From Microthrixaceae bacterium (lineage in GTDB: Bacteria; Actinomycetota; Acidimicrobiia; Acidimicrobiales; Microtrichaceae), in contig JAMLGK010000006.1 in assembly GCA_023957995.1 (NCBI GenBank), forward strand, positions 113,684 to 177,683: DNA of 64,000 bases, in the 5' to 3' direction. The notes under the pieces were generated by a model. It saw nothing but the letters and a program-made list of their open reading frames with translations. It was not told the origin of the DNA and searched no databases. Below, piece after piece: positions 22,818-31,699 of the stretch (positions are counted from its first letter, which is position 1; the number at the start of each line of letters is the position of its first letter). The translations under genes and the position numbers were made by a program.

Positions 22818-25600
22818 AATCGACCACAAGTGGGATCCGGGCGAGGTCCTCCGCCACACCATCCAAGACGACCACAGGATCACTGCTGGCAGCGATGCTG
22901 CTGGTGGTCAGCGCGCTCGCCGTCGCGCCGCCGGTGGCGGCTGAACCCGAACCCGAACCATCGGAGGAGCCCTCTGATGCTGTGGTGGTTGATGATTTCG
23001 GTCGGGCTGATTCGGTTGGTTTGGGTTCTGCTCCGACTGGTCAGGTGTGGAGTGTTTGGTCTGGTTCTGCGGGTGTTGTTGGTGGTGCTGCTGGGGCGAC
23101 GGGTTCGGGTTACACCCTGGGGGTGTTGGACTCGGGCACGGCTGACTCGACGGTGTCGATGTCGGTTCCGGTTGCGGGTGCTGAGTCCTGGTTGGTGGTT
23201 CGGGCTTCTGATAGTGGCAACTACTGGAGGTTCGGGCGTTTCGGGGGTGATTCGTATTCGCTGCAGCAGATCCGCGGTTGGTGGTTCGGGCCTGCTGAGG
23301 TGGTGAGCCACGCGTCTGTGTTGGCTGGTGATGGTGACCGGTTGTCGTGTGAGTTGGGTTCGTCGATCTCGTGTTCGGTGAACGGGGTTTTGGTTGCCAG
23401 CAGCGATGATTCGTTCAATGAGTCGTCGACGTTTGTGGGGTTCGCGACCGGGGCCGCTGTTGGTTCTCGTTTCGATGACTTGTTGGTTGGTGATGGGGAC
23501 CCTGTTGTTGATCCCGGTGTTGATCTGGGTGTTGGGGTTGTTGCTGATGCTGGTTCGGTTGTTGTCGGATCTGCGGTGTCTTTCACTGCGTCGGTTGTGA
23601 ATGGGAGTTCTGTGGGTGCATCGGGTGTGGTGTTCTCCGGTGACGTTCCTGCGGGGCTGGCTGATGTGTCGGTTTCTTCCACGGCCGGGTCGTGTGTTGT
23701 CGATGGTGCTGTGAGTTGTGATCTGGGTGTGTTGGATCCAGCTGGGTCCGCGACGGTGACCGTTTCAGGGGTTGCGTCCGAGGCGGGCCAGCAGTTGGTG
23801 TTCACCGGTTCGGTTTCATTTGATGGTGTCGATGTTGAGCCGCTCAACGACACCGCGTCGGCGTCTGTTTCGGTCACCTCATCGGAGGAGCCCTCTGATG
23901 CTGTGGTGGTTGATGATTTCGGTCGGGCTGATTCGGTTGGTTTGGGTTCTGCTCCGACTGGTCAGGTGTGGAGTGTTTGGTCTGGTTCTGCGGGTGTTGT
24001 TGGTGGGGCTGCTGGGGCGACGGGTTCGGGTTACACCCTGGGGGTGTTGGACTCGGGCACGGCTGACGCGACTGTGTCGATGTCGGTTCCGGTTGCGGGT
24101 GCTGAGTCCTGGTTGGTGGTTCGGGCTTCTGATAGTGGCAACTACTGGAGGTTCGGGCGTTTCGGGGGTGATTCGTATTCGCTGCAGCAGATCCGCGGTT
24201 GGTGGTTCGGGCCTGCTGAGGTGGTGAGCCACGCGTCTGTGTTGGCTGGTGATGGTGACCGGTTGTCGTGTGAGTTGGGTTCGTCGATCTCGTGTTCGGT
24301 GAACGGGGTTTTGGTTGCCAGCAGCGATGATTCGTTCAATGAGTCGTCGACGTTCGTGGGGTTCGCGACCGGGGCCGCTGTTGGTTCTCGTTTCGATGAC
24401 TTGTTGGTTGGTGATGGGGACCCTGTTGTTGATCCCGGTGTTGATCTGGGTGTCGGGGTTGTTGCTGATGCTGGTTCGGTTGTTGTCGGATCTCCGGTGT
24501 CTTTCACTGCGTCGGTTGTGAATGGGAGTTCTGTGGGTGCATCGGGTGTTGTGTTCTCTGGTGACGTTCCTGCGGGGCTGGCCGATGTGTCGGTTTCTTC
24601 CACGGCCGGGTCGTGTGTTGTCGATGGTGCTGTGAGTTGTGATCTGGGTGTGTTGGATCCAGCTGGGTCCGCGACGGTGACCGTTTCAGGGGTTGCGTCC
24701 GAGGCGGGCCAGCAGTTGGTGTTCACCGGTTCGGTTTCATTTGATGGTGTCGATGTTGAGCCGCTCAACGACACCGCGTCGGCGTCTGTTTCGGTCACCT
24801 CATCGGAGGAGCCCTCTGATGCTGTGGTGGTTGATGATTTCGGTCGGGCTGATTCGGTTGGTTTGGGTTCTGCTCCGACTGGTCAGGTGTGGAGTGTTTG
24901 GTCTGGTTCTGCGGGTGTTGTTGGTGGTGCTGCTGGGGCGACGGGTTCGGGTTACACCACAGGGGTGTTGGACTCGGGCACGGCTGACGCGACTGTGTCG
25001 ATGTCGGTTCCGGTTGCGGGTGCTGAGTCCTGGTTGGTGGTTCGGGCTTCTGATAGTGGCAACTACTGGAGGTTCGGGCGTTTCGGGGGTGATTCGTATT
25101 CGCTGCAGCAGATCCGCGGTTGGTGGTTCGGGCCTGCTGAGGTGGTGAGCCACGCGTCTGTGTTGGCTGGTGATGGTGACCGGTTGTCGTGTGAGTTGGG
25201 TTCGTCGATCTCGTGTTCGGTGAACGGGGTTTTGGTTGCCAGCAGCGATGATTCGTTCAATGAGTCGTCGACGTTCGTGGGGTTCGCGACCGGGGCCGCT
25301 GTTGGTTCTCGTTTCGATGACTTGTTGGTTGGTGATGGGGACCCTGTTGTTGATCCCGGTGTTGATCTGGGTGTTGGGGTTGTTGCTGATGCTGGTTCGG
25401 TTGTTGTCGGATCTGCGGTGTCTTTCACTGCGTCGGTTGTGAATGGGAGTTCTGTGGGTGCATCGGGTGTGGTGTTCTCCGGTGACGTTCCTGCGGGGCT
25501 GGCTGATGTGTCGGTTTCTTCCACGGCCGGGTCGTGTGTTGTCGATGGTGCTGAGATTGTGATCTGGGTGTGTTGGATCCAGCTGGGTCCGCGACGGTGA
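22814..25600 (+). CDS. Giant secreted repeat protein, N-terminal part (ends at a frameshift)
   Basis: 928 residues as it stands. A signal peptide is seen at 1-43 (hydrophobic core 23-40, cut after PVAA), then three nearly identical 307-residue units. Each has a concanavalin-like beta-sandwich module of about 190 residues (VVDDFGRADSVGLGS..NYWRFGRFGGDSY..CSVNGVLVASS..RFDDLLVGDG) and a DUF11/CARDB-like Ig module of about 110 (VGSAVSFTASVVNGSS..DVSVSSTAGSCVVDGA). In unit 3 one base is missing near 25552-25556 relative to units 1 and 2, the frame changes, and the product ends with 17 foreign residues. The reading frame continues in the +1-listed gene at 25570-27747; an intact protein would have about 1,644 residues. 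Probably a matrix or adhesin protein for the surrounding glycan. Confidence 0.75.
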   Translation: MKSTTSGIRARSSATPSKTTTGSLLAAMLLVVSALAVAPPVAAEPEPEPSEEPSDAVVVDDFGRADSVGLGSAPTGQVWSVWSGSAGVVGGAAGATGSGYTLGVLDSGTADSTVSMSVPVAGAESWLVVRASDSGNYWRFGRFGGDSYSLQQIRGWWFGPAEVVSHASVLAGDGDRLSCELGSSISCSVNGVLVASSDDSFNESSTFVGFATGAAVGSRFDDLLVGDGDPVVDPGVDLGVGVVADAGSVVVGSAVSFTASVVNGSSVGASGVVFSGDVPAGLADVSVSSTAGSCVVDGAVSCDLGVLDPAGSATVTVSGVASEAGQQLVFTGSVSFDGVDVEPLNDTASASVSVTSSEEPSDAVVVDDFGRADSVGLGSAPTGQVWSVWSGSAGVVGGAAGATGSGYTLGVLDSGTADATVSMSVPVAGAESWLVVRASDSGNYWRFGRFGGDSYSLQQIRGWWFGPAEVVSHASVLAGDGDRLSCELGSSISCSVNGVLVASSDDSFNESSTFVGFATGAAVGSRFDDLLVGDGDPVVDPGVDLGVGVVADAGSVVVGSPVSFTASVVNGSSVGASGVVFSGDVPAGLADVSVSSTAGSCVVDGAVSCDLGVLDPAGSATVTVSGVASEAGQQLVFTGSVSFDGVDVEPLNDTASASVSVTSSEEPSDAVVVDDFGRADSVGLGSAPTGQVWSVWSGSAGVVGGAAGATGSGYTTGVLDSGTADATVSMSVPVAGAESWLVVRASDSGNYWRFGRFGGDSYSLQQIRGWWFGPAEVVSHASVLAGDGDRLSCELGSSISCSVNGVLVASSDDSFNESSTFVGFATGAAVGSRFDDLLVGDGDPVVDPGVDLGVGVVADAGSVVVGSAVSFTASVVNGSSVGASGVVFSGDVPAGLADVSVSSTAGSCVVDGAEIVIWVCWIQLGPRR

Positions 25601-25931
25601 CCGTTTCAGGGGTTGCGTCCGAGGCGGGCCAGCAGTTGGTGTTCACCGGTTCGGTTTCATTTGATGGTGTCGATGTTGAGCCGCTCAACGACACCGCGTC
25701 GGCGTCTGTTTCGGTCACCTCATCGGAGGAGCCCTCTGATGCTGTGGTGGTTGATGATTTCGGTCGGGCTGATTCGGTTGGTTTGGGTTCTGCTCCGACT
25801 GGTCAGGTGTGGAGTGTTTGGTCTGGTTCTGCGGGTGTTGTTGGTGGTGCTGCTGGGGCGACGGGTTCGGGTTACACCCTGGGGGTGTTGGACTCGGGCA
25901 CGGCTGACTCGACGGTGTCGATGTCGGTTCC
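22961..25931. repeat. Tandem array of 921-bp coding repeats (3.2 copies)
   Basis: Unit starts are at 22961, 23882, 24803 and 25723, giving lengths 921, 921 and 920, then a fourth partial copy up to about 25931, where identity stops abruptly. Units differ at only a few bases. GACTCGACGGTG is shared by unit 1 and the partial unit, GACGCGACTGTG by units 2 and 3. The array uses T-ending codons (GTT, GGT, TCT, TTG) far more than the GC-rich flanking sequence of the same gene. Recent duplication with gene conversion is inferred. Confidence 0.95.
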
Positions 25932-27747
25932 TGTGCTCTCCGAGGAGTTCTGGCTCATCACCCGCGGTAGCGATGCAGGCAACTACTGGCGTTTCGGTCG
26001 CATCGACGGCGGCACCTACGTCCTCGAGCAGATCAGGGGTTGGTCGATAGCGAACGTTGCGATCGACCAGCACCTCGAACGCCTTCCCGCTGCCGGTGAC
26101 CGCCTCGAGTGCCGACTCGCAAAGGGAGTCTCCTGTTTCGTGAACGACGAACTGGTCGTGTCGAGCAGGGACGGCTACAACGACCAGGCCTCATACGTCG
26201 GATTCGCCACCTCTGGGCCAACGGTTCCGACGGTGCGGTTCGACGATCTGGAGGTCCGTGAAGCGGTTTCCGCCAGCGATCTGACGGTTGATCTCTCGGT
26301 GGCGGAATCTTCCGTTGACGTCGGAGAGCCGCTGTCGTGGTCAGCGACGGTGTCGAATCTGGCAACCCAAACCGCCGAGGCAGTCGAGATATCTGTTGAG
26401 ATCCCGCTCGGTTTCACCGATGTGACCATCAGTTCCGATCAGGGGTCGTGCCAGATCGACGGCGGGAACTACTCCTGTGAGGTCGGTGACATCGAACCGG
26501 AGTCCCTCGTGGAGCTGGAATTCACAGCCACCGCACCACAGGCGACCGGCCGCTACGGATTGTCGGTGGCCGCGCAAGGTGTGGCACCGGATGGAGACGA
26601 GTCCGACAATCGGGCCCGGGTCACGGTCAGCGTCCGTCAGCCAGCAGCGCCGGGAGAGAAGACCACCGACTCGTTCGACCGAGCCGATGCGCCCGAGCTG
26701 GGTCTCACCGATCAGGGGCGTCCCTGGGAGGTGCTGACCGGTTCGATCGGAATCCGCGGCGACGCGGCGGCCAACGTCGACCCCGACGGACGGTTCTCCA
26801 TGGCGACGGTCGACCCCGGGTTCACTTTCGGGACGATGTCGGTGCGCGTCACAGAAGGCGCGGAGGACGGCTTCTATCTGGTGTTCAGAGCACGCGACGC
26901 CGACAACTACTACCGGGTTGGTCCTGATTGGTCGGGCAACTACCGCGTGGAGAAGATCCGCGACGGTCGAGTGAGTCCACTGCAGTTCAGCTCCGTCCGC
27001 CAGAACGTCGAGGCGGCAGACGGTGACCTGCTCCGCCTGGTGCTTCGACCGGACGACAGCTGGTTCCTGTCGGTCAACGGCGTGCATGTTCTCGATGGTG
27101 GAGACACCGACCAGATGTTCGAGTTCCGGTATGGAATAGCCACGTCCAACCCGGACGTGCGATTCGACGACCTCGAGATCGATCCACTCATCTCCTCGGG
27201 GATCCACACCCTGGAGAACTTCGACGACCCTGACGGGACGAATCTCGAACTTTCCACGGCGACCAGCGGGACCCAGTATCCATGGCTGACCCCACTCGGT
27301 TACTGGAACAGTTCGGACGGCATCGCGGCGCTCCAATCCCCGGGCTTCGGACTCGCGATGATGGAGCTGAGTTCGCAGTTGGCCGATGTTTCGGTCACCT
27401 CCCGAGCGGATGACACCGATGCATGGTTGATCTTCAGGATGTCCCACGACGGGTCCCACTACCGGTTCGGCCACTACGCTGGCCAGCCCTACACGGTCGA
27501 GTTCGTGGGAGTGGACGGGTCGGTGGAGCCCCTACCCGCCCCGGTAACCATCGATGCTGTCGCTTTCGCCGCTCCCGATGATCGTCTGGCCGTGGCCCAG
27601 CTCGCCGACGGCACGATCGAGGCCTACGTGAACGGTCAACTGGTGGCCTCATCGGTGGACTCCGACACGAACTTCCCGGAGTCGTGGTACGGGATGGCCG
27701 GTACCAGTGGCGTGACCTTCGATGACTTCGAGGTAACTCCCAAGTGA
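25570..27747 (+). CDS. Giant secreted repeat protein, C-terminal part (after frameshift)
   Basis: The listed start is a TTG within repeat 3, but this is the continuation of the gene at 22814 after the missing base; no ribosome binding site is evident. It holds the end of the DUF11-like module of unit 3, the opening of a fourth repeat, which changes after residue about 120 into a diverged concanavalin-like module (FWLITRGSDAGNYWRFGR), another DUF11-like Ig module (VDLSVAESSVDVGEPLSWSA), and two more lectin-like modules (SFDRADAPELGLTDQGRPWE and ENFDDPDGTNLELS). There is no LPXTG motif, membrane helix or surface-anchoring repeat at the C-terminus, which ends shortly after FDDFEVTPK. It overlaps the next gene by 4 bp. 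Confidence 0.7.
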   Translation: MLDPAGSATVTVSGVASEAGQQLVFTGSVSFDGVDVEPLNDTASASVSVTSSEEPSDAVVVDDFGRADSVGLGSAPTGQVWSVWSGSAGVVGGAAGATGSGYTLGVLDSGTADSTVSMSVPVLSEEFWLITRGSDAGNYWRFGRIDGGTYVLEQIRGWSIANVAIDQHLERLPAAGDRLECRLAKGVSCFVNDELVVSSRDGYNDQASYVGFATSGPTVPTVRFDDLEVREAVSASDLTVDLSVAESSVDVGEPLSWSATVSNLATQTAEAVEISVEIPLGFTDVTISSDQGSCQIDGGNYSCEVGDIEPESLVELEFTATAPQATGRYGLSVAAQGVAPDGDESDNRARVTVSVRQPAAPGEKTTDSFDRADAPELGLTDQGRPWEVLTGSIGIRGDAAANVDPDGRFSMATVDPGFTFGTMSVRVTEGAEDGFYLVFRARDADNYYRVGPDWSGNYRVEKIRDGRVSPLQFSSVRQNVEAADGDLLRLVLRPDDSWFLSVNGVHVLDGGDTDQMFEFRYGIATSNPDVRFDDLEIDPLISSGIHTLENFDDPDGTNLELSTATSGTQYPWLTPLGYWNSSDGIAALQSPGFGLAMMELSSQLADVSVTSRADDTDAWLIFRMSHDGSHYRFGHYAGQPYTVEFVGVDGSVEPLPAPVTIDAVAFAAPDDRLAVAQLADGTIEAYVNGQLVASSVDSDTNFPESWYGMAGTSGVTFDDFEVTPK

Positions 27748-29864
27748 CCGATCACGTCCGCCGTGTTCTGGTGGTTGTTGTTACACACCAGAGCGCCCAG
27801 GTAGTCCAGGAATGCCTCAGATCGATTCCCGCGGCTGTCTCAGATGGCCCAGAGGCGACGACGGTGGTGGTTGACAACGCCTCGACAGACGAAACGCTGG
27901 CTCTGGTCGAAGAGGTGGCTCCGGACGTTGAGAAGCTGTCCCTGTCGACCAATGATGGCTACGCGGCCGCGATCAACGCTGCGATGGCTCGGTTCATGAC
28001 CGCGGAGACCGACGCGGTGATGGTGCTGAATCCCGATGTCCGGCTGGAGGCGGGATCCATCGCTTCTCTACTGGAGGCGCTGGAGGTTCCCGGCGTCGGT
28101 ATCGCAGTTCCCCTGTTGACCCATGAGTCGGGAAGCCTGCAACCTTCGCTCCGTCGAGAGCCGACTGTGCTGCGCGCACTGGGCGAAGCCGTCCTCGGCG
28201 GTGACCTCGCGGGTAGGTTCCCAATCCTCGGTGAAGTGGTCGTGGATCCGGAGTCGTACTCGCGTCCCAACAGGGTTGCATGGGCAACGGGCGCTGCGAT
28301 GCTCATCAGTTCGGAGTGCTTGCGGAGCGTGGGCGCCTGGGACGAGTCGTACTTCCTCTACTCGGAGGAGACCGACTACTGCCTGCGTGCCAAGGACCGC
28401 GGCTTCGCGGTGATGTTCTGGCCCGACGCCGCGGCCGTTCACATCGGGGGCGAGTCGAACTCCTCGCCCAGGCTGTGGTCGATCCTCACGCGGAATCGGA
28501 TACGACAGTTCCGTTCCCGTCACGGCATTCTGAGATCCATGGCCTTCGGTGCTGCCGTGCTGCTGAACGAGTGCATCAGGGCCGCGCTCGGTAGGTCGAC
28601 GAACCGAGAGGCTCTGGGGGATCTCGTCTCGGGCGACAGAGATGTTCGTGCGAGCGGGCTCGAACCCGATGGCTACGTGTGCTTCTCAGCGCAGGACTGG
28701 TGGTACTTCAGCCGGGGCCATTCCGACTTTCAGCTGATGACCCGCATTGCGGAGCGAGAGCCGGTGGTGTTCGTCAACAGTCTCGGAATGCGGATGCCTC
28801 GTCCGGGGACCACGAGCACTCCGTGGGATCGAATCGGTCGAAAGCTGCGGAGCATGGCGCGGGGCCTGCGCTCGCCGTTGGTCGACGTGCCGGGTTTCCA
28901 TGTCCTCACCCCGTTCTTCCTCCCGATCTACGGCGAGGGGCTCCTGGCCGCGGCGAACCGGTGGTTGATCCTGGTGCAGGTGAGGCGAGCGATGAGTCGG
29001 GCGGGCATCTCACGCCCTGCGGTGGTGGTGACGCTTCCCACAGCGTGGCCGATCGCCCGACGACTCGAACGGGCGCGGACGATCGTCTACCGGTCCGATC
29101 GCTATTCGGCGCTCCCCGAGGCCGACACCTCGTTGATCGCGGCGCTCGAGCGGGAGATGTTGCAGGACGCAGATCTGACCCTCTTCGCCAGTTCGGCTCT
29201 TCTCGCGGAGGAGGGTCCCAGCACACCCTCGCCAGTTCTGTTGCGACACGGAGTTGATCTGGAGGCCTTTCGGCCTGCCGATGAACTCACGGTGAGCCGC
29301 CGCCTTGATCAGATCGGTGAACCGCGCGCGGGTTTCGTCGGCATGATCGATGCCTACACCGTCGACGTCGGACTCCTCGACGAGCTCGCGCGGTCCTATC
29401 CCGATGTGCAGTTCGTACTCGCGGGTCAGGTCGAGGTCGACATCGAAGAACTGTGCTCTAGGGCCAACGTCCACCATCTGGGAGTCCTGCCCTTCGAGGA
29501 GGTTCCGTCCGTTCTGGCGGGACTCGACGTCCTTCTGATGCCTTGGCAGCGCAACGAGTGGATCCGACACTGCAACCCGATCAAGTTGAAGGAGTACCTG
29601 GCCGTGGGTCGTCCGGTCTTGAGCACCGACTTCCCCGAGGCCCGCAACTACGAGTCCGTCATTCGAATAGCAGAGCGGCCCTCGGACTTCGTAGACGCAC
29701 TGGGCGAGCTCATCGCCGGGAACTCTGCGAGCACGCCTGCACTGAGACGAGCGGCGGTCGCCTCTGAGACGTGGGCCGCCCAGGTCGACACGATGATGGA
29801 TCTGGTCGACGCCCCCCCATCCAGGACTGTTGCGGATTCGTCGGGTTCATGTGCGGCTTCGTAG
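27744..29864 (+). CDS. Fused GT2-GT4 bifunctional glycosyltransferase
   Basis: A 706-residue cytoplasmic enzyme with two glycosyltransferase units. Residues about 8-300 are a GT2 domain close to rhamnosyltransferases (VVVVTHQSAQVVQECL, VVDNASTDET, MVLNPDVRL, and DESYFLYSEETDYCLRAKDRG as acceptor motif). Residues about 335-690 are a GT-B fold: VDVPGFHVLTP..IVYRSDRYSAL, HGVDLEAFRPAD, GFVGMIDAYTVDVGLLDEL and HCNPIKLKEYLAVGRPVLST, the GT4-type donor site. Two successive sugar additions in the repeat unit are likely. GTG 27744 overlaps the upstream stop (GTGA); if the upstream frameshift is real, ribosomes would not reach this junction by coupling. Confidence 0.85.
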   Translation: MTDHVRRVLVVVVTHQSAQVVQECLRSIPAAVSDGPEATTVVVDNASTDETLALVEEVAPDVEKLSLSTNDGYAAAINAAMARFMTAETDAVMVLNPDVRLEAGSIASLLEALEVPGVGIAVPLLTHESGSLQPSLRREPTVLRALGEAVLGGDLAGRFPILGEVVVDPESYSRPNRVAWATGAAMLISSECLRSVGAWDESYFLYSEETDYCLRAKDRGFAVMFWPDAAAVHIGGESNSSPRLWSILTRNRIRQFRSRHGILRSMAFGAAVLLNECIRAALGRSTNREALGDLVSGDRDVRASGLEPDGYVCFSAQDWWYFSRGHSDFQLMTRIAEREPVVFVNSLGMRMPRPGTTSTPWDRIGRKLRSMARGLRSPLVDVPGFHVLTPFFLPIYGEGLLAAANRWLILVQVRRAMSRAGISRPAVVVTLPTAWPIARRLERARTIVYRSDRYSALPEADTSLIAALEREMLQDADLTLFASSALLAEEGPSTPSPVLLRHGVDLEAFRPADELTVSRRLDQIGEPRAGFVGMIDAYTVDVGLLDELARSYPDVQFVLAGQVEVDIEELCSRANVHHLGVLPFEEVPSVLAGLDVLLMPWQRNEWIRHCNPIKLKEYLAVGRPVLSTDFPEARNYESVIRIAERPSDFVDALGELIAGNSASTPALRRAAVASETWAAQVDTMMDLVDAPPSRTVADSSGSCAAS

Positions 29865-31699
29865 GTATTCAACATTTCGACGGGACCCGCGCGGACGCCC
29901 AACGTCTGTCGGAGCTGGCCGCTGTGATCGAGCACCGCGGGCCCGATGGTCACGGCACATGGGCTGAGTCCGGCTTCGGCGTCGCCCATCGGCGCCTCGC
30001 CATCATCGATCCAGATGGGTCGCCGCAACCGATGTCCAGTGTGGACGGCGCTCTTCACATCGCATTCAACGGTGAGATCCTGAACTACCGAGAGCTCAGG
30101 TCGGGGCTGGACTATCCCTTTCGAACCGATGGTGATACCGAGGTGTTGCTCGCTGCTCACCGTGAGTTCGGTATGGCCGCCCCCGAGAGACTCCGCGGGC
30201 AGTTCGCCTATGTGATCCACGACAGCATCGGATCACAGACCTGGCTCGTGCGCGATCGACTGGGAATTGCACCGCTGTACTACGTCCAGCGGCCGGGTTG
30301 GGTTGCGTTCGCGAGCGAGGCGAAGGCGCTGCTTCCGTTGATTCCGGATCTGACGGTCGACGAGGAAAGCCTCGACGCGTACCTCGCAAGACGCTTCGTT
30401 CCGGCACCCCACACGTTGCTGGCGGGGGTTCGCAAGTTGCCGCCGGCGCACGTTGCACACATCGGGTCTGACGGGACCCTGAGGCTGCACCGCTATTGGA
30501 CGCCGGGCGACGACCTCACCGAGGTGGACGACGCTGAAGCGGTCTCGCTGGTCTCGGACGCACTCGACGCGTCCGTGCAGGACAATCTTGTCGCCGATGT
30601 CCCGGTTGGCGCCTACCTGAGCGGCGGTCTCGACAGCAGCCTCGTGGCAGCGTTGGCGTCCAAACACGTTGAACCGGGAACCATGCACACCTTCAGTGCC
30701 GGATTCGGTGACACGCGCGCGGACGAGCTGCCCTTCGCCCGTCAGGTCAGTAGGGCATTGGGGACGATCCACCATGAGGTGGAGGTGCGGGCTTCTGACT
30801 TCCAGGATCATTGGCACAGCCTCACCTGGCATCGGGACGCCCCGCTGTCGGAACCTGCCGACGTTGCGGTGTTCCAGTTGGCATCGAAGGCATCGGAACA
30901 CGTGAAGGTGGTGCTCTCCGGAGAGGGCGCCGACGAAGTGTTCGCGGGCTATCCCAAACACCGAATGGCCAGGGTCTCGGCACTCCAGCGGCCCGCATTC
31001 GTCGGCTCCGGTCTCGATCAGATGCAGCGGTGGTTGCCCCAGAAGCTGGCGCGGGCACGCATTGCGGTCCGGGCGCTGAGTGCAGATACACCCGAGGAAC
31101 GCCTGGTGGCCTGGTTCGCACCGTTCACGCGGTCCGAAAGAATCGCTCTCCTCGGCCGACAGATACCCATGCGTGGTCCTCAGATCCCCGACAGCGGCCT
31201 CGGCGCCCTGCGTCGGATGCTGACAGCGGATTGCGGCCCCTGGCTAGCGGACAACCTGCTCGAACGGGGCGATCGGATGACGATGGCTGCGTCGGTCGAA
31301 CTGCGTCCGCCGTTCCTGGATCACCGCCTGGTCGAGCTCGGCCTCTCCCTTCCCGACCGGCTGAAGATCCGCCGGGGCAGCACGAAATGGGTCGAACGCC
31401 AGGTCGCCCGATCGTTGTTGCCGGCCGAGATCCTCGAGCGCCCGAAGGTCGGGTTTCGAGTGCCTCTCGACCGGTGGTTCCGAGAGGGGCTCCGGTCCTA
31501 CGCATGGGATGTCCTGACAGACCGCGATTCGTTCGTCGCACAGGTCTTCGATCGCGATGAGGTCGAGTTGTTGCTCACACGTCACGACCGGGGTCGATCG
31601 GACGAGTCGAACCGGATATGGACGTTACTGAGCCTGGAGGTGTGGCATCAGGCGACGTTCAGCCGTCGTCGGCCGGAAATGTCTGGGCAGTCTCGATGA
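29849..31699 (+). CDS. asnB: Asparagine synthetase (glutamine-hydrolysing), AsnB-type
   Basis: A 616-residue two-domain enzyme. Cys2 of MCGFVGI is the glutaminase nucleophile once the initiator Met is removed; EHRGPDGHG, FNGEILNYRELR and DGDTEVLLAA complete the N-terminal Ntn site. The synthetase half has the ATP loop YLSGGLDSSLVAAL, the FSAGFGDTRADEL region and VLSGEGADEVFAGY. ATG 29849 is used because the nucleophile must be next to it; it overlaps the GT gene by 16 bp. Paralogues in exopolysaccharide clusters are common and may amidate uronic acids of the glycan rather than make asparagine. Confidence 0.9.
   Translation: MCGFVGIQHFDGTRADAQRLSELAAVIEHRGPDGHGTWAESGFGVAHRRLAIIDPDGSPQPMSSVDGALHIAFNGEILNYRELRSGLDYPFRTDGDTEVLLAAHREFGMAAPERLRGQFAYVIHDSIGSQTWLVRDRLGIAPLYYVQRPGWVAFASEAKALLPLIPDLTVDEESLDAYLARRFVPAPHTLLAGVRKLPPAHVAHIGSDGTLRLHRYWTPGDDLTEVDDAEAVSLVSDALDASVQDNLVADVPVGAYLSGGLDSSLVAALASKHVEPGTMHTFSAGFGDTRADELPFARQVSRALGTIHHEVEVRASDFQDHWHSLTWHRDAPLSEPADVAVFQLASKASEHVKVVLSGEGADEVFAGYPKHRMARVSALQRPAFVGSGLDQMQRWLPQKLARARIAVRALSADTPEERLVAWFAPFTRSERIALLGRQIPMRGPQIPDSGLGALRRMLTADCGPWLADNLLERGDRMTMAASVELRPPFLDHRLVELGLSLPDRLKIRRGSTKWVERQVARSLLPAEILERPKVGFRVPLDRWFREGLRSYAWDVLTDRDSFVAQVFDRDEVELLLTRHDRGRSDESNRIWTLLSLEVWHQATFSRRRPEMSGQSR

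Noticed and set aside
23221..25524. Long minus-strand reading frames of about 218 codons, repeated three times inside the giant gene
   Set aside because: They exactly mirror the 921-bp repeats, have no ribosome binding sites, and encode low-complexity Thr/Pro/Asn-rich text; they are shadows of the T-ending codon pattern on the plus strand.
25540..25600. Programmed ribosomal frameshift in the giant gene
   Set aside because: No slippery heptamer or downstream pseudoknot-like sequence; comparison with units 1 and 2 shows a simple lost base with local change.
22961..25931. CRISPR or satellite array
   Set aside because: Units are 921 bp, coding and contiguous, with no spacer pattern.
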